Assembly (NCBI RefSeq): GCF_945859705.1
Contig: NC_079136.1
Location: 113,728,028 to 113,792,027 of the forward strand
Direction: 5' to 3'
DNA: 64,000 nt
DNA from: Episyrphus balteatus
Lineage: Eukaryota; Arthropoda; Insecta; Diptera; Syrphidae
Shown: one piece after another, positions 45,700 to 58,700 of the stretch
Position numbering within the stretch: the stretch's first letter is position 1
Layout of the letters: every line of letters starts with the position of its first letter
Translations under genes and position numbers: made by a program
The notes under the pieces: generated by a model
The model's input: the letters and a program-made list of their open reading frames with translations, nothing else
Told to the model about the DNA's origin: nothing
Database searches by the model: none

Positions 45700-47430
45700 A
45701 ATGTCTTGAGGCATAATAGGAAATGTAAGATGATACCCTTTAAGGTTTATGCCCTTTTTTTCTTCTTTATAGCTTCTTTTGCATCTTAGGACGTCGTCAT
45801 TGGTAGTCTATTTTTACATTTGTATGCGCACAATTGTTCATGACACAATCCCACAGAATCGCGCATAGTTACACCCCAACTATGAGAAATATTTATATTT
45901 TTTTTTTTTCTTTTTCATTCTTCGGCGCCAAATGACACCAACATTACTGGCTTCAGTGGTGAAAGTAAATCTATTGGATTTAATATTTTTTTTTTAACTC
46001 AGAGAATAGAAATTTTTGTTTAATTTAAAAATTAACATTTTTCTTCTTTATTTACAACATTTAGATTGGCTTATTTTTATAACAGATATTTTAGGACAGA
46101 TATACATTTACAGTTATAAGTTTTAATTTTAATTTTTGATATATCACAGAAAAACGATTCGCTCGCAACTTCTTGCTTTTTATAGTTCTGTTTAGATTTT
46201 TTCGGGGTCTTTTCGAGATATTTTAAATTCAGTTGTTGTCAAATGATAAGAGATTATCAAAATTCTGTTCAGAAATTGTATTTAATGCAACAAATTTATA
46301 TATCTAAGACCTCAAAAATATAAACAGATTAATTAGCCAGTCAAATAAGGTTAGAAAATAAACGATCATTTCCATGGTACGTTAGAAGACCATTTCGCAT
46401 GTGTCAAATGTCATAAGAGCTAGGCTACATGTTTTCAAAGCTGCACTTAAGCACTTTCATACTGTAGAAAATTGGAAGTGATATTTAATGCAACTTAAAA
46501 CCTTAGAAATGGTACCCCTTTTAAGAACAATTAGATTTGAATATTTTGCCCCACGCAAACTCATAAAATTACGCTCCAGAAGGTCTTTTGGTGAGTGGAG
46601 GACTAAGATAAACCATTTAAAACCATAGAAGAAAATAGAAGAAAATAGTCGCCATCCACAAAAAAAACAATCTCTGATGAGGGCTCAATTTAATTTTTGT
46701 GGGACAAGTTTCTCACCGAATCCAACACTTCAATATGTCACAACACAACTGCAACTTTTCTTTAAATATTCAACTGTGAAAAAAATATTTTGAAAAATTT
46801 ATTATTTAGTGAAGCAAGCTTAAAATAAAAATCTCTGAGCCCTCAGAGATCTCTCTTTGTGGGACGCGCCTAATTCTAAGATTGTTTTTTCTCAGTGTCA
46901 GAAAATTCAAAACATGGAAGAACTGAGTTTCGAAACTTTTGACACTCTCCGACCAACAAATATGAAAATAATTTCAAAGAGGGTGAAGAGAGGTAAGTAA
47001 GTTCTGTTTCATAGGTAAATGATAAAGAAAAACAGAAATGCATCTTAGAAGTTCATTCTCCGACAGTTTCAAAATATAATTGGAGAACCATAAAATTCAA
47101 GCTTATAATCTAAGTCTTTTACGCAGATTGCGCTAAATTTAAACTCTAATACAAAATTTTCTTCAAATTTTAGCAGAGCTAAAATTAAGCTGAGAATTTT
47201 AGCCAGAAGGTACGCAGTACCAACTTAAAAATCAAAAACCACCTACTGTCGAAGTTTAATAAAATTCACAGATAAAAATTTGTAAATACAATCTTTTTAA
47301 ATTGTTCAACAGTTTCAAATGTTTTTAGAACACATTCATCATCTCCGGGAACTGGGATCCAAGATAACACAAATTTCTATAGTATTCTTCAAAAAATTCA
47401 TACTTCAAAATTTAGCTAGAAACTTTGGAG
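45700..47430. other. Intergenic, no supported feature
   Basis: No gene recognised. Two short segments near 46660-46725 and 46800-46870 share AATCTCTGA, GGGCTC- or GAGCCC- and TTTGTGGGAC motifs, suggesting a degraded repeat pair. Confidence 0.35.
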
Positions 47431-47439
47431 AGATACAAT

Positions 47440-47995
47440 ATCTCCAAAAAAATAAAATCTCAATAGGATAAAATCTCCACAAAATGTTTGACCCCATGGA
47501 CAAAATCTTCAATAAATAATTTTTTCTCCAACTTTCTCCAAATTCCCAAAAATCTCCAAATAGCAAAAACAAAACCGGTATAGAATGAGAAAAAACCACT
47601 TAAATTCAAAGTAAAATCAGAATTTAACCCAACAATTTTAAAATCATAAAGGTTCCTCTTTAAAAACGCAACATAAAAAAAATAATTTATGTAAACAACC
47701 GTGATTTGAACCTTCATTATTTGACCTAATATTCATATGCCTTAACCATCAAGTTGAACTAAGCATAATGTTTGACGTTAGTAGTTATCGAGGCTTACAA
47801 TTAAATAGGTATGAGTGAAAAAAGGTCTTTCCAAAATGAAAATACACAACTTGCGCATCTGAAATTTTGAGATTTTCTCTCGGAGATTTTTTTTTTTAGA
47901 TTTTTTCCTGGAGATTTTGTGTTTAACCAGGTCTGTCTTTTGGATTTCGGCTTTTGGGATTACGGGTTTTGATCATTCATCATCATCACCAACCC
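47440..47995. repeat. Dispersed repeat, copy 2 (paralogue at 4650-5205)
   Basis: Same order of blocks as copy 1: ATAAAATCTCCA, TTTCTCCAAATTCCC, GGTATAGAATGA, CCTTCATTATTTGACCTA, GGGATTACGGG, TCACCAACCC. Confidence 0.65.
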
Positions 47996-48644
47996 TAGAA
48001 ACTTAGCTGATGTTTGAGAAAAAGTTGAGATTAAATTTAGCTCGATCTACGTATACCAGGGCTTAGACTTTTTGAAATGTAAACTTGACAAATTTTTCAA
48101 ATAATTGGAAGACCAAAAAAATCGTTCTTCACTCGAAAACACAAGCAAAAATTTTAAGTATATAGATTTTATCAAAATTTATTAAATACTAAAAAAATGG
48201 AGCAAAAAATTAGTTTTTTTTTCATTTAAACAGGGCTAGCCCTTTAAAAAAATCATACCCCTCCTCTTGAAAAAAATATTTACTAGTAAAATTCTTCAAA
48301 TTATGCTCTTTTTATTTTTTTTTTTTCATTCATTTTCATGAGCTCAAAGGAATAGAATAAATAGAGTTTCTATTATCAAAATGGACTTATGATTTCTTTA
48401 ACACTTATTCCTACCTCTGATCCCACGAGCTAAGTAACTCTACGGTCGCCGTCGCTTGGATTATATATAAGAATGCAAAAAATCGGCTAACTTGTAACGC
48501 AAGGTTTTATTGTCGAAAATTCTCAGATGTCCAAAGAAATTTTTTGTTCTCATAAAGAAAAGTGAATGTGAACAATTTGTTGTTTAAACTCTTTCATTCG
48601 CAGTCAACTTATAATTTTTACAAATTTTTTACGTACATCGTGGA

Positions 48645-48705
48645 GCGATGGTTATTGCGATGGACTATTGTCAAAGGTTTGGGTTCAATTCCCAAATTTC
48701 CATTA
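48645..48705 (+). other. tRNA-like sequence
   Basis: TGGAGCGATGGTTA (A-box-like) and GGTTCAATTCC (B box) are spaced as in a tRNA-derived SINE head and followed by a short A-run. A body could not be recognised. Confidence 0.35.
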
Positions 48706-48739
48706 CCTTAAAAAAAAAAACTAAAAAGATTTCTTCAAA

Positions 48740-49540
48740 GAGAGTTAGGTTAGGTTAAATGGGCTGACAGTTGATTTTGTTACCGTCACACTTAGATCAA
48801 TGTAGATCCCTTGTGATACCCTGAAGTATTGTAACTTCATGAAAAAGTGTTAACCTATGAATGCTATGGTTGTTCGAGCCATTTGGAGGACTTAGTTCAG
48901 TAGGCTATTGCCTGATAGTTCCGATAGTTCTTCTAATTCATTAAAGAAGTAGTTTCCTAAGAATTTTTTCCTAGTGCGACAGAGTGCTGGGCAGTGACAG
49001 AGGAAGTGAACAGTGTTTTCCTGTTCGTCCTCATTGCCGCAGCCTCTGCATAGATCATCCGTACTAAGCCCCATTTTCTTTTTGTAGTATCCTAGTAGGT
49101 TATGTCCCGTTAAGACGCCTATTAGGGATCTTAAGGAAGGTTTACTAAGTAGTAAGATCTTATTTGATTTTTTCTCGTCGAAGTTTGGCCATAGTTTCCT
49201 GGTGTGACCGCAGGTTTCTAGGAGGTTCCATCTTTCATTGGTTTTTTTGTGAAATATTGTTGACGATATTTCGCTTTATTTCACATTGTGGGATTCTGAT
49301 GTTATGGTCTATGAGAGAGGGATCAAGAACTGAGCCCTCCCTTGCAAGCTCATCCGCTTTTTCGTTGCCGAACACATCACTGTGGCCGGGAACCCAGCAG
49401 AGTCTTACACTATGCTGCATACCAAGAACCCTAAGCTCTTCGCGACAGCAAGAAACAAGCTTTGACTTGATTAAGGTGGCAGAAATCGCTTTTAGAGAGT
49501 TAGGTACTGCCTTTCGCATCTCTGCTTAGTCGTTCAGACT
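48740..49540 (-). pseudogene. 3' relic of an RNase H-bearing LINE
   Basis: Minus-strand frame 49519-49235 contains LCWVPGHSDVFGNEKADELA, the C-terminal half of an RNase H domain (GNEKAD motif). A frameshift near 49240 leads into TNERWN, WPNFDEK, LRSLIGVLTGHNLLGYYKKK, then a CRGCGNEDEQENTVHFLCHC zinc-finger-like tail (49074-48960). RNase H followed by this cysteine-rich end is typical of the I/LOA/R1-type non-LTR pol. The endonuclease and RT are absent. It ends in a TTAGGTTAGGTT-like stretch near 48746-48757 with no poly(A). It lies within 200 bp of the kinase gene's 3' end. Confidence 0.8.
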
Positions 49541-49723
49541 AGGAGGTGAATTGTAGGTAGTACCTATGACATGTCGTAGGTTAGGTACCACGATATTTCT
49601 TTATTAAACCGATAAAAAGTTACTTCATCCAAACCTAATACGATCGAAAACTTTGAATCCTTATTTGACTGAGCTACTATTGAATTTTTAAATTATATTC
49701 TCTCTTTGTCTTTGTTAAATTTA

Positions 49724-52700
49724 TTATTTATTCAGGTACTTTGAAGTCCAGCTTGTTGTTGTTGTTGATCGTGTATTATTGACATTATTGTTGCTGTTGT
49801 TGTTGTTATTCATCATGTTGTATCCTTTGGCATTATTTTGTTTCTCCAAAAATGATCCTACAATAAAATTTTAGATTAAATGAAAATGGATACTATTGAA
49901 TTGATTACCATTTTCCGATACCATCCATGCTGTGAGTTTTTCATCTTCGGTTTTATTCGTTTCGTCCCAGGGAAATGCTGGTTTTGCCGTTGATGGTTGT
50001 TTAAAATCGGAATTTGTCGGTACTCTAAAATATGTTGGTTTTAGATTTTTTTTTTTATTTGCTTAATGTATACGAAAGGCGTTGAGTTTGAACCTGTGTA
50101 TATAGGTATAAGTATATGATATAAACAAAATATGATACAGTGCATATCAACAATTATATTGTGTTAGGAGTTTACTGGTGTATTGTTTTCTATGGAAAGA
50201 ATGAAATGGTTTAAAACTACGAATTATACTATCAACACAAAAACAACACTGTTAAAAAGTAAAAATAAAATCAAATAAGAAGTTTATTAATTTAGAAATC
50301 CACGAAATTCATTCCTAGTAGTAAGTTAAAAATATTTGAAATAAATTCCTTAACTTTAAGGTGTAATTACACTTTGTAGGCACGAAACATTATTTTTTTT
50401 TTGTGGAGTTTGTTAAATTTGGTTAAGTATATCAATAAGTAACAGAATAGGCTAATGTTAAAAATGTTTAATGAAAAAATGGCGGCGTAGTTCAGGATGA
50501 TCGCAAACTCCTGTTTGCCCATCGGTCGACCAACTAACTCCTACAGTTTTTAACCGATCGAGCTGAAATTTTTTGTGGAGCTTAACAATCCTATTCCCCA
50601 GTTTTGAAATATTGATTTTTTAAGAAATGGCATTAGTTTGATCAGAATGTATTTATTCCAAAAACAGAATTTGGTGAAAAAAGGATCAAAAAATCGTTAA
50701 ATTTTAATATTTCAAAACAATCCTACGTACTTCACTGGGGAATAGTATTGATAAACTACACAAAAAAATTTCAGCACTGATAACACATTTTCAAAAAAAT
50801 ATTTTTTTTTTTTCAAAAAAAATCTTACATAAGTAAGACATAGAAAAATAATCATTTTTATTAAAAAAAAAAAAACAAAACTGACTTCCATGGTTTAGAA
50901 CTCGGTTTTATGATTTTTCTCATAGTTTCTATAGCCAGAACTGAACGAAATTAAAATGGGACCACACTGCAAGAACATTACATTAGTAAAATATTTTCAA
51001 ATTCGTTAGTGGAGTTTTGGAGATATTTGAGTTTGAAGTTTCGAATTTCACAATCAAGATTTCAGCTTGTACAGGATGTACAGAAATAAAATTGATATCA
51101 AATGAAAGGTATTTCTCTTGTCTGTAAATCTTTATCAAAAATCTTTTGCTATGTTGGAAAAAAATAATACATATTAGGTATTTACTTCTCAAAAGGTGAT
51201 TTTTTTAAGCGAGGCCTTTGGAACATCGAAATATCAAAATATTCAGTGGTGACATGTACTTTTTTGCAATTTGTACATAGCTTAATGTATTGCCTTTAAT
51301 TCTATATATAAAACAGTTCTATAAATTATACAAAAACCGTATATTAAGCAAAATACACAAAAACGGGCTGAAATATGCCTATTGAATAATAAGAATAGAA
51401 ACTATAGTTCAGTCAATGGGGAAAATCCGAAAAAAGTTATGACGTCAGCTAAGTTTGAATGCAGTATTGAAGAGATGTTTATCCCAAGTACAAATCTCAG
51501 TTTGAGTATTGTTTGGTATTGTTGGGCGTCCGACATTTTGAAAAACCCATTAGTTTGAATATCTCGAGAACGACTGGTCGGACAGAAAACTTTCAAGGAC
51601 TTTTTAGATTGAAATATAATTATCTTTCTTTCTCTAGTATATCATTTTTCTCTAGGAGTTATACTTTCAGAGTAAGAGAACCACAAAGTATTTCATTTTC
51701 AGTAATTTCGCACTTATCTTTAAGGGTTGTTTAAAATATTTAAAATCCTAGAGAAAAATAATGTAGGTACTAAAAAAAGAAAGAATAATATATTTCCAAT
51801 CTAAAAAGTCCTTGCAAGTTTTCTGTTTTCTGTACATCCCTTATTACGCATTCTACGATTAATTGTTCGAAAAAATAGCTGAAATCTTGATTGTGAAATT
51901 CGAAACTTCAAACTCAAATATCTCCGAAACTCCACTAACGAATTTGAAAATATTTTACTCACGTAATGTGCTTATCGTCACCTTTCATTTGATACCAATT
52001 TCGTTAGTGCACACACTGGGCCAAAAAATGTGCCATCTCCTTTATAAATTCAAATAAAACAATGTTGCAATGCATTGAAATGCCTTAATGAAGTTGAAAC
52101 GGCTTTGTGAAGTTGGCACCCCCAAATGCTTATTTTTTTTTCAAATCTGCCTGGTTCGATTGCCCAAGGTTAGCATACGAAAGCCGAAGATTTTTTTAAT
52201 TCGAAAATTATAATGGAATTATTTTTTTTTTATTTAGTGAATAAATTATTGTATTTTCAGTGTGGTTCATTTGGTTTGCCCAACGTTAGCCCAGGATAGC
52301 CCAACTTTTTTTTCTTTATTCCGCTAATTTTACAAAAGATACAAAAAAAAAACTTTTTTCATATTATAGTAGAGTAACTAAAGCAAATTATTAGGGAACC
52401 TGGCCGAACAGCTCTGATTTTGACGATTTTTTTTTTCAAACGTAGGTAATTAAAAATACTTTAAAGTCTATAGATTAAAAATTGCCGGTGTTGCCGTATT
52501 GTTTTTTAAAATTAAAATTAAATTTTTTTAACAAAACCATTTTTTTTGCTTAAATTTCATAAAACAAATGATAGCAAAAGATTCTCTAGGTAATTTAAGG
52601 AAAATATATAAAAGGCAGTAAGGGACAATCTTCCATCGTTTAGCGATAAATGTAATTTTCTAACATTCTGACCTCAAACACAAAAAAAATATTTTGAAAA

Positions 52701-55700
52701 CAACGGCAACACCTACAATATTTTAAAATACATTTTAAAAAGCCAGAAGCTCATTCTTATCTCTTAAATTTAAATCCACTAAATTAAATCAAGGCTTTTT
52801 GAAAAAATGGTCCTCAAACTCAGAATTAAAAAAAAAAATGTTATTAGAAAAATTTAAAATGACTTTTTTCCAAACTTTTTCTAATAAAATATGAATTTAT
52901 TTAAAAAAAATGTTTGGCCATAAATATTATCATTTGAATTTCGAAGCAAAAAAGGTAAAATATATCACACTTTTGAAAAAAAAATGAAAAATTACTTCAA
53001 TTTCAATGGTTTTTTTTTATTAAAACTGAATTTTTGCATTGAAATAATTAATTTTCTCAAAGACTGTGGTAAATAGGAACTTTAAAATTTTGCTATTTAA
53101 CTTTCAACAGTAGGGGTTATTAAATGAATAAAAAATAATTTTATGTTTAGATGTTGAACTTTAAAAAAAAAATAAGTTACATTTTTTTTTCAAAACTTTT
53201 ATTAAAAAAGTTCTTCGAAAATGAAATACTTTTTAATTTTTTTCATAAACCGTAATACATATTGACATTTCCTTTTATAATTTGAAATCATAATAAATGC
53301 GGCCAACAAAATTTGAAAATAAATGCATTTTATATTACGACCAAGTTTAAAAAACGACATGTTAAAATTTTTTCAATAATTTTTTTTTTTTTCAAAAATC
53401 TGAGTTCAATTACCATTCTTTCAAAAGCCGTTCATTCAATTAACTTAATTTTAATTTTACATATATGACTAAGCTTCTAGCTTTTTGCCGTTGTGTTCAA
53501 ATATTTTTGTTTGTGTTTGAAGTCAATTAATAAGAAAATTGCATCTATCGCTTGTACTATGGAAGATTGTCCCTCACTCCCATATATTTTTTTCCTTGAA
53601 TTTCCTAGACAATCTTTTGGCATCAATTAATTTATGAAATTTAAGAAAAACTTTTGAAAAAAAATTGTTTTTGTTCACAAAAATCTTCAATTAAATTTAA
53701 AAAATCAAAACGGCAACACCGGCAATTTTTAATCTATAGACTTTAAAGTATTTTTAATTACCGACGTTTGAAAAAAAAGATCATCAAAATCTAAGCTGTT
53801 CGGCCGGGTTCCCTAATTTTGCCAATTTTTGAGCTTTAGTTACTCCACTATTAGAAACCCAAAAAAATTACCTATGATTTTTTTTTTTCCTGTGAAAAAA
53901 TCGGTAGTTTGTTTGCCCCAGGTAAGCTCAGGATAGCGCTACTTTTATTTTCGCTATCCTACCCTTAGTTTAAAAATTATAGATTATTTTGTATTCACCT
54001 CCAAAAAAAAAAAATAGTACGCATACACCACAGTGTACTTTTTAATTTATAAAATAAAAAAAGTAAATCCACTGGTGTGGGCACTGCTACGCCTCAAATG
54101 TTATTTATTTGATTTAGAATTCATACTTGATTGAATGCAGTCCATATAACATTTCTGTTAAGCTTAAGTTGATTAGTTGTTTGCGAAAAAAATACGAGGT
54201 AAGGCACCCCTTACAAATGAGACGGTATAGCGACAAAATACTTATAAAGAAATCAGTCAAATATTTGTGGAGCAGGTTTTACAAGCATAAAACTCAGAGC
54301 ATAGTCCTCAGACTCTCATTCTTGGAGTTATTAAAGAATTAGGGCCTTCTCCCACAAAGTTGACAACCCCAGAAAACAAAAACCGGAACAACTCTTTAAA
54401 TGAGTGGTCCTTAAATAGGTAATGTTAGACGGTACAATTAATCAAGAGTCCGGAAAATAAAACCAAACATTACCGTTCGCGTACACTAAAACCGAATTAT
54501 CGGCCGACATCGGGTCGCTCGTACGTCAACGGACGAAGTTGCTTTCAGTGGTGAACGCACTCTCTTTTCTTTTCTATGTGTTTGGTTCGATCGGCCGATT
54601 TCGGCCGACAACGCCAGAGCATTCTTCTACGCGACCCGTTACAGTCGTCTTAAAAGCTGAATGAGATCGAGAAGTGTTATGAAATACTCGTAGGTATAGA
54701 AAAACTATTGGAATATAGATTTTAAAAGTATGTCAGAAACAGCTGATAACAGTGTGGGTTTGTAGTAAGAACAAGCATGGAAAAGTATCGCACAACAACA
54801 GCGCTGAAATCAAACGGAGAATTTCTCTTCCCAACTGCTGCTACTTTGATTTGAGAAGGCATTTGACCACCAAAGCCATCTCTCACAACTAAGGTGTCCC
54901 TTTACAAGACTCTTATCACCCAAGGCCTGTTTTATGGTGTAGAAGCATGGACTTTGACGAAGGCGGATGAAAGAACCCTGGATTGTTTCCAGATAAAAAT
55001 TCTTCGCCGCTTTATGACGCTGATCACCCTAATTAAGTAAGTAAGTAAGAAGTAAGGGTTCAAAGGAACACAAAAAACGTAAGGTCTTTTTACTCACACT
55101 GATATCTACACGTGCATTTTCAAAAATTGATAAATAAGTGCTGTTTATATGCAAAAACCTACAATTTTTCTAGATAAGGTTTGCTTAAAAATTATAAATT
55201 TACTTTCAAATCCACTGCAACAACAATACCTGATTGGCCAAAATTGAAAATCTTCTTCTTGATTAATAGCACATTTTGACATATCACTGACATAAATATT
55301 AAATTTCATATTGACGTCACATAACATAAATAAAAATGAGATGACAACATGAGTTAAAAGTTTTTTTGTTTACAATTTCAGTGCAAATTTTTATCAACAT
55401 TCATTAATTTCTTACCCATTTGTCGACAATGAATCAGTTCGACTCCCATTATTAGCCTCTAAACTATCCTTTATTCCAATCGATAACGAATGATCATTGG
55501 AACGACCATTTTGAAGGCTTGAGTTACGACCCGTTGACAGTTGATGCAGTGAATTACTATTATATGGCAGATTATTCGTATACTTGTTGTCACTTATGTC
55601 AGAATCCATTGACAAATGACCAAACAGATCTTCAAGTAGTTGGCTGGCTTTTGCATTTGAATTCTTTCGAGATTTTGTAGACGATTTGATTTTTGAACTA

Positions 55701-58700
55701 AGGAAATCAGATATTTATCAATTTGACATTTTGGAAAACTGACAGTTATTTACCCCAAAATCGTATCTAAATCATCACCAGCTGTCCCAGTATCCCAATT
55801 ACTTATAACACTTCGATTACTTGCGGGCTCAATAATCCTGCCGTTTGCAATGCTTACCCGACTTCTAGCTGAAAGATTTTCAGAACTTGGTAGAAAATCA
55901 TCCCTGTCTCCTCTGTCATATGTATTTCGTATCAGCAGAGATGGCATTTGTGGCTTGGTAGCAACTTTTGAAAATAAATTATACACCTTACTCTCCTCAG
56001 GTGCCTGTCGTTGCACATAGAAACCATTTAGTCTCTGCATATTGGCATTCCTGGCATTCATACTGACAGTGTCATATATAGAAAAACTTTTAGCTGAATT
56101 GAGATTGCCATTTGCCACAATTGGTTTTGCTGAATGAAATGACACATTCGGATGATGATTTGTCAAACCGAACAACTGTGATATATTGCGATTCAGATAA
56201 ATATCGTTAATCGATTCTGTGGGCCCGATACTTTCTTCGCGTTTTGTAAGACCTCCTTGGAAAATATCACTAGATGGAGCTATAATCGCACTGTATCGTA
56301 TCGATCCACTTTTTATCGATTCATTATCACCTTTGACAGATTCGGGATTGACAAGATAACTTATTTTCGGCACTAATATCGCTTGACCATTTTCCACAAT
56401 ATTTCTCAAGTTGGCATTACTGTTGGACACGTTGTTGTTGTTGTTATTGTTTTTGTTGTTATTCAAATGTTCGGTAGATATGTGAATTTTTTCTTTCATT
56501 ATTGGAAGAACACTAGATGCAGTGACATATTTGTAATTTTTCATGCCATTTAAGTTGCCTGGAGATACACGTTTGACAGCATGGAAGTAGGGGTATTTGA
56601 TGCTTTGCTGAGCTGTAGGTCGTCTTTCTGGGTCGTAAAATAAAAAGTCTTCGAGCAGCTGAAGACCTGATGAGCTAACTCGAGTGATTATGTTATTTAG
56701 GGGTACTTTTACACAGTCTGGGAAACGGAAATGTATTGTGGCTGCAAGACGATGTCCATCAGGCCAATCATTCTAAAAAATATTTAAATTTATTAATTAA
56801 AAAAAAAAAGTTTGAAGCATTTCTTGAAAAAAAAAAAGTGTTACCTTGCTTGGAGTTCCTAAAACAGAACAAATTTTAAACAGTTGATCCACTTCACTAC
56901 TTCCAGGAAAAAGAGGTCGGAAAGTGTACAGCTCCGACATAATACAACCCATCGCCCATAGATCTATGGAACTACCGTAATGGGTTGAATGGAGTAGAAC
57001 CTCAGGAGCTCTGTACCTGAAAAAGATATTTTTTTATTACGAAATATCACAGAAAATAAGGTTTTTTTTTTTAGATACCATCTAGTTGAAACGTAATCCG
57101 TAAATGGTGGCCTTGATCTAATTTCTCTTGCTAAACCAAAATCTGCAATTTTTATTAGCTCCGGACCAGAACAGAGAAGATTTTCAGGCTTAAGATCACG
57201 ATGAAAGAATCCGTGGCGATGCATGAAAGCTAAGCCCGTTAGAACCTAAAAATAAGTTGAAAACTTCATATAAGGCAATAATTTTAGTTATCTTATAACG
57301 GAAGTACTATAAACTTAAAAACGAGAGCAAAAAATCGTTTAATTCTCTTCATCTTAGACTGAATGTAAAATGTAATTTGTCAAACAGTTAACAGAACACC
57401 TACAAACATACTTCCAAGACTTGAAGATGTTTATCTTAGCTAGTCACTACAAAATATTGTTTCATGAATAATAAAAAAAAAATATTTTTAAAGCAAAGAA
57501 ATTTACTGCATGCAACTTAAAGAAAATGATTTGAGACAATATTAAAATAAGGGTGTTTTTTATTTTAGGATATCGATTATAAACGTGCTATCCAGCATAT
57601 TCTGTAGGTATTACTGGCAATAACATTTCTGAATGACAGAAGTTTCGTTCAAAATCAGATCTTCTTAATTCATAAACATTTAATTTTATCGAAGTTATGC
57701 TTTATTTATGGAATGAAATGAGTTTTATAAAACAGTACAAAATTAAATTAAAATTGCAAATTCATGCTTTAAGTTTTAGCATCAAAACTTAGTGTGATAT
57801 AAAAATACTTTGAAAATCGAATTTGAATAACGAAATCAGTTAAGTCTTAAGTCTGTTACGTTAATACACCTTTGACCTCGCATTATAAACTAGAAAAATG
57901 TCAAATCGCAAACAAATTCATTTAGTAGGCGAAGGTGACCTAAAATGACCCCCCTAAGGAAAAATGTCCCGTATCTCGAAAAAAGTAGCATTCAAGGATT
58001 CAAACTAGAATGCCATACACTTTTCTTAATATTAATCAATTACTCCCACATTTTTTGGATTTGATCACTTGATCACTGATAAAATTTACCCGGTTAAAAT
58101 GGCACACTGTCCAAACATAGTAAGTGACTTTAAAAGCAAAATATAGTCAAAGGGCCCTTTTTCATTTTCTAGAACCTAGATCCTTCTATGAGTCATTCAA
58201 AGCCCTGTTCATGTTGGTTGCTCGTCTATTATTTTTAACTCCGAATGATTTAGATTGTTTTTTTCCACACGGAATCGAGGGTTTTTGATATAATGCGTCC
58301 TCAGTCCAGGACTGCTCTGTAGATCTTTTATTTTTAGTAACCATTTTCACTATAAAGAAAATGAAAATGTGCAAGTAAGTATAAAATGGCACAGTATGCC
58401 ATTTTACCCGAGTGCTTAGTAGGCCATTTTGCCCGTTTTTTTTTTTCTTTTTTTTTATTTTAGTTTTATAACTAATTTAAGACTTCTAAGCCAACTTATT
58501 TCAGTAAAAAAATAATAAAAAATACTTTTTATAAATTTCACAATTTTTTTACGGGTGTACTTTTTAGGTGGCTAGAGCTGTCAAATTTCAAATAATGAAT
58601 TGAAGTTGTTAACATTTCGTATATATGTCAGTTTTGCCAGATAAACTAAAGAATCGCACCTACAAAAACTTCTTATTCTGTTTGATTCTACGATTTCTAG

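Larger units (their letters stand above)
50025..55415 (-). other. 5.4-kb kinase intron filled with repeats
   Basis: Intron between kinase exons 6 and 7. It contains, from low to high coordinate, an inverted pair (50985-51066 and 51877-51958), a dispersed repeat (52090-54185) split by the palindromic element at 52367-53850, a GC-rich GGCCGA block (54490-54660) and a LINE relic (54775-55045). No independent gene is recognised. Confidence 0.8.

Noticed and set aside
48746..48757. TTAGGTTAGGTT as a telomeric repeat
   Set aside because: Only about two TTAGG units, at the 3' end of a LINE relic; no array.
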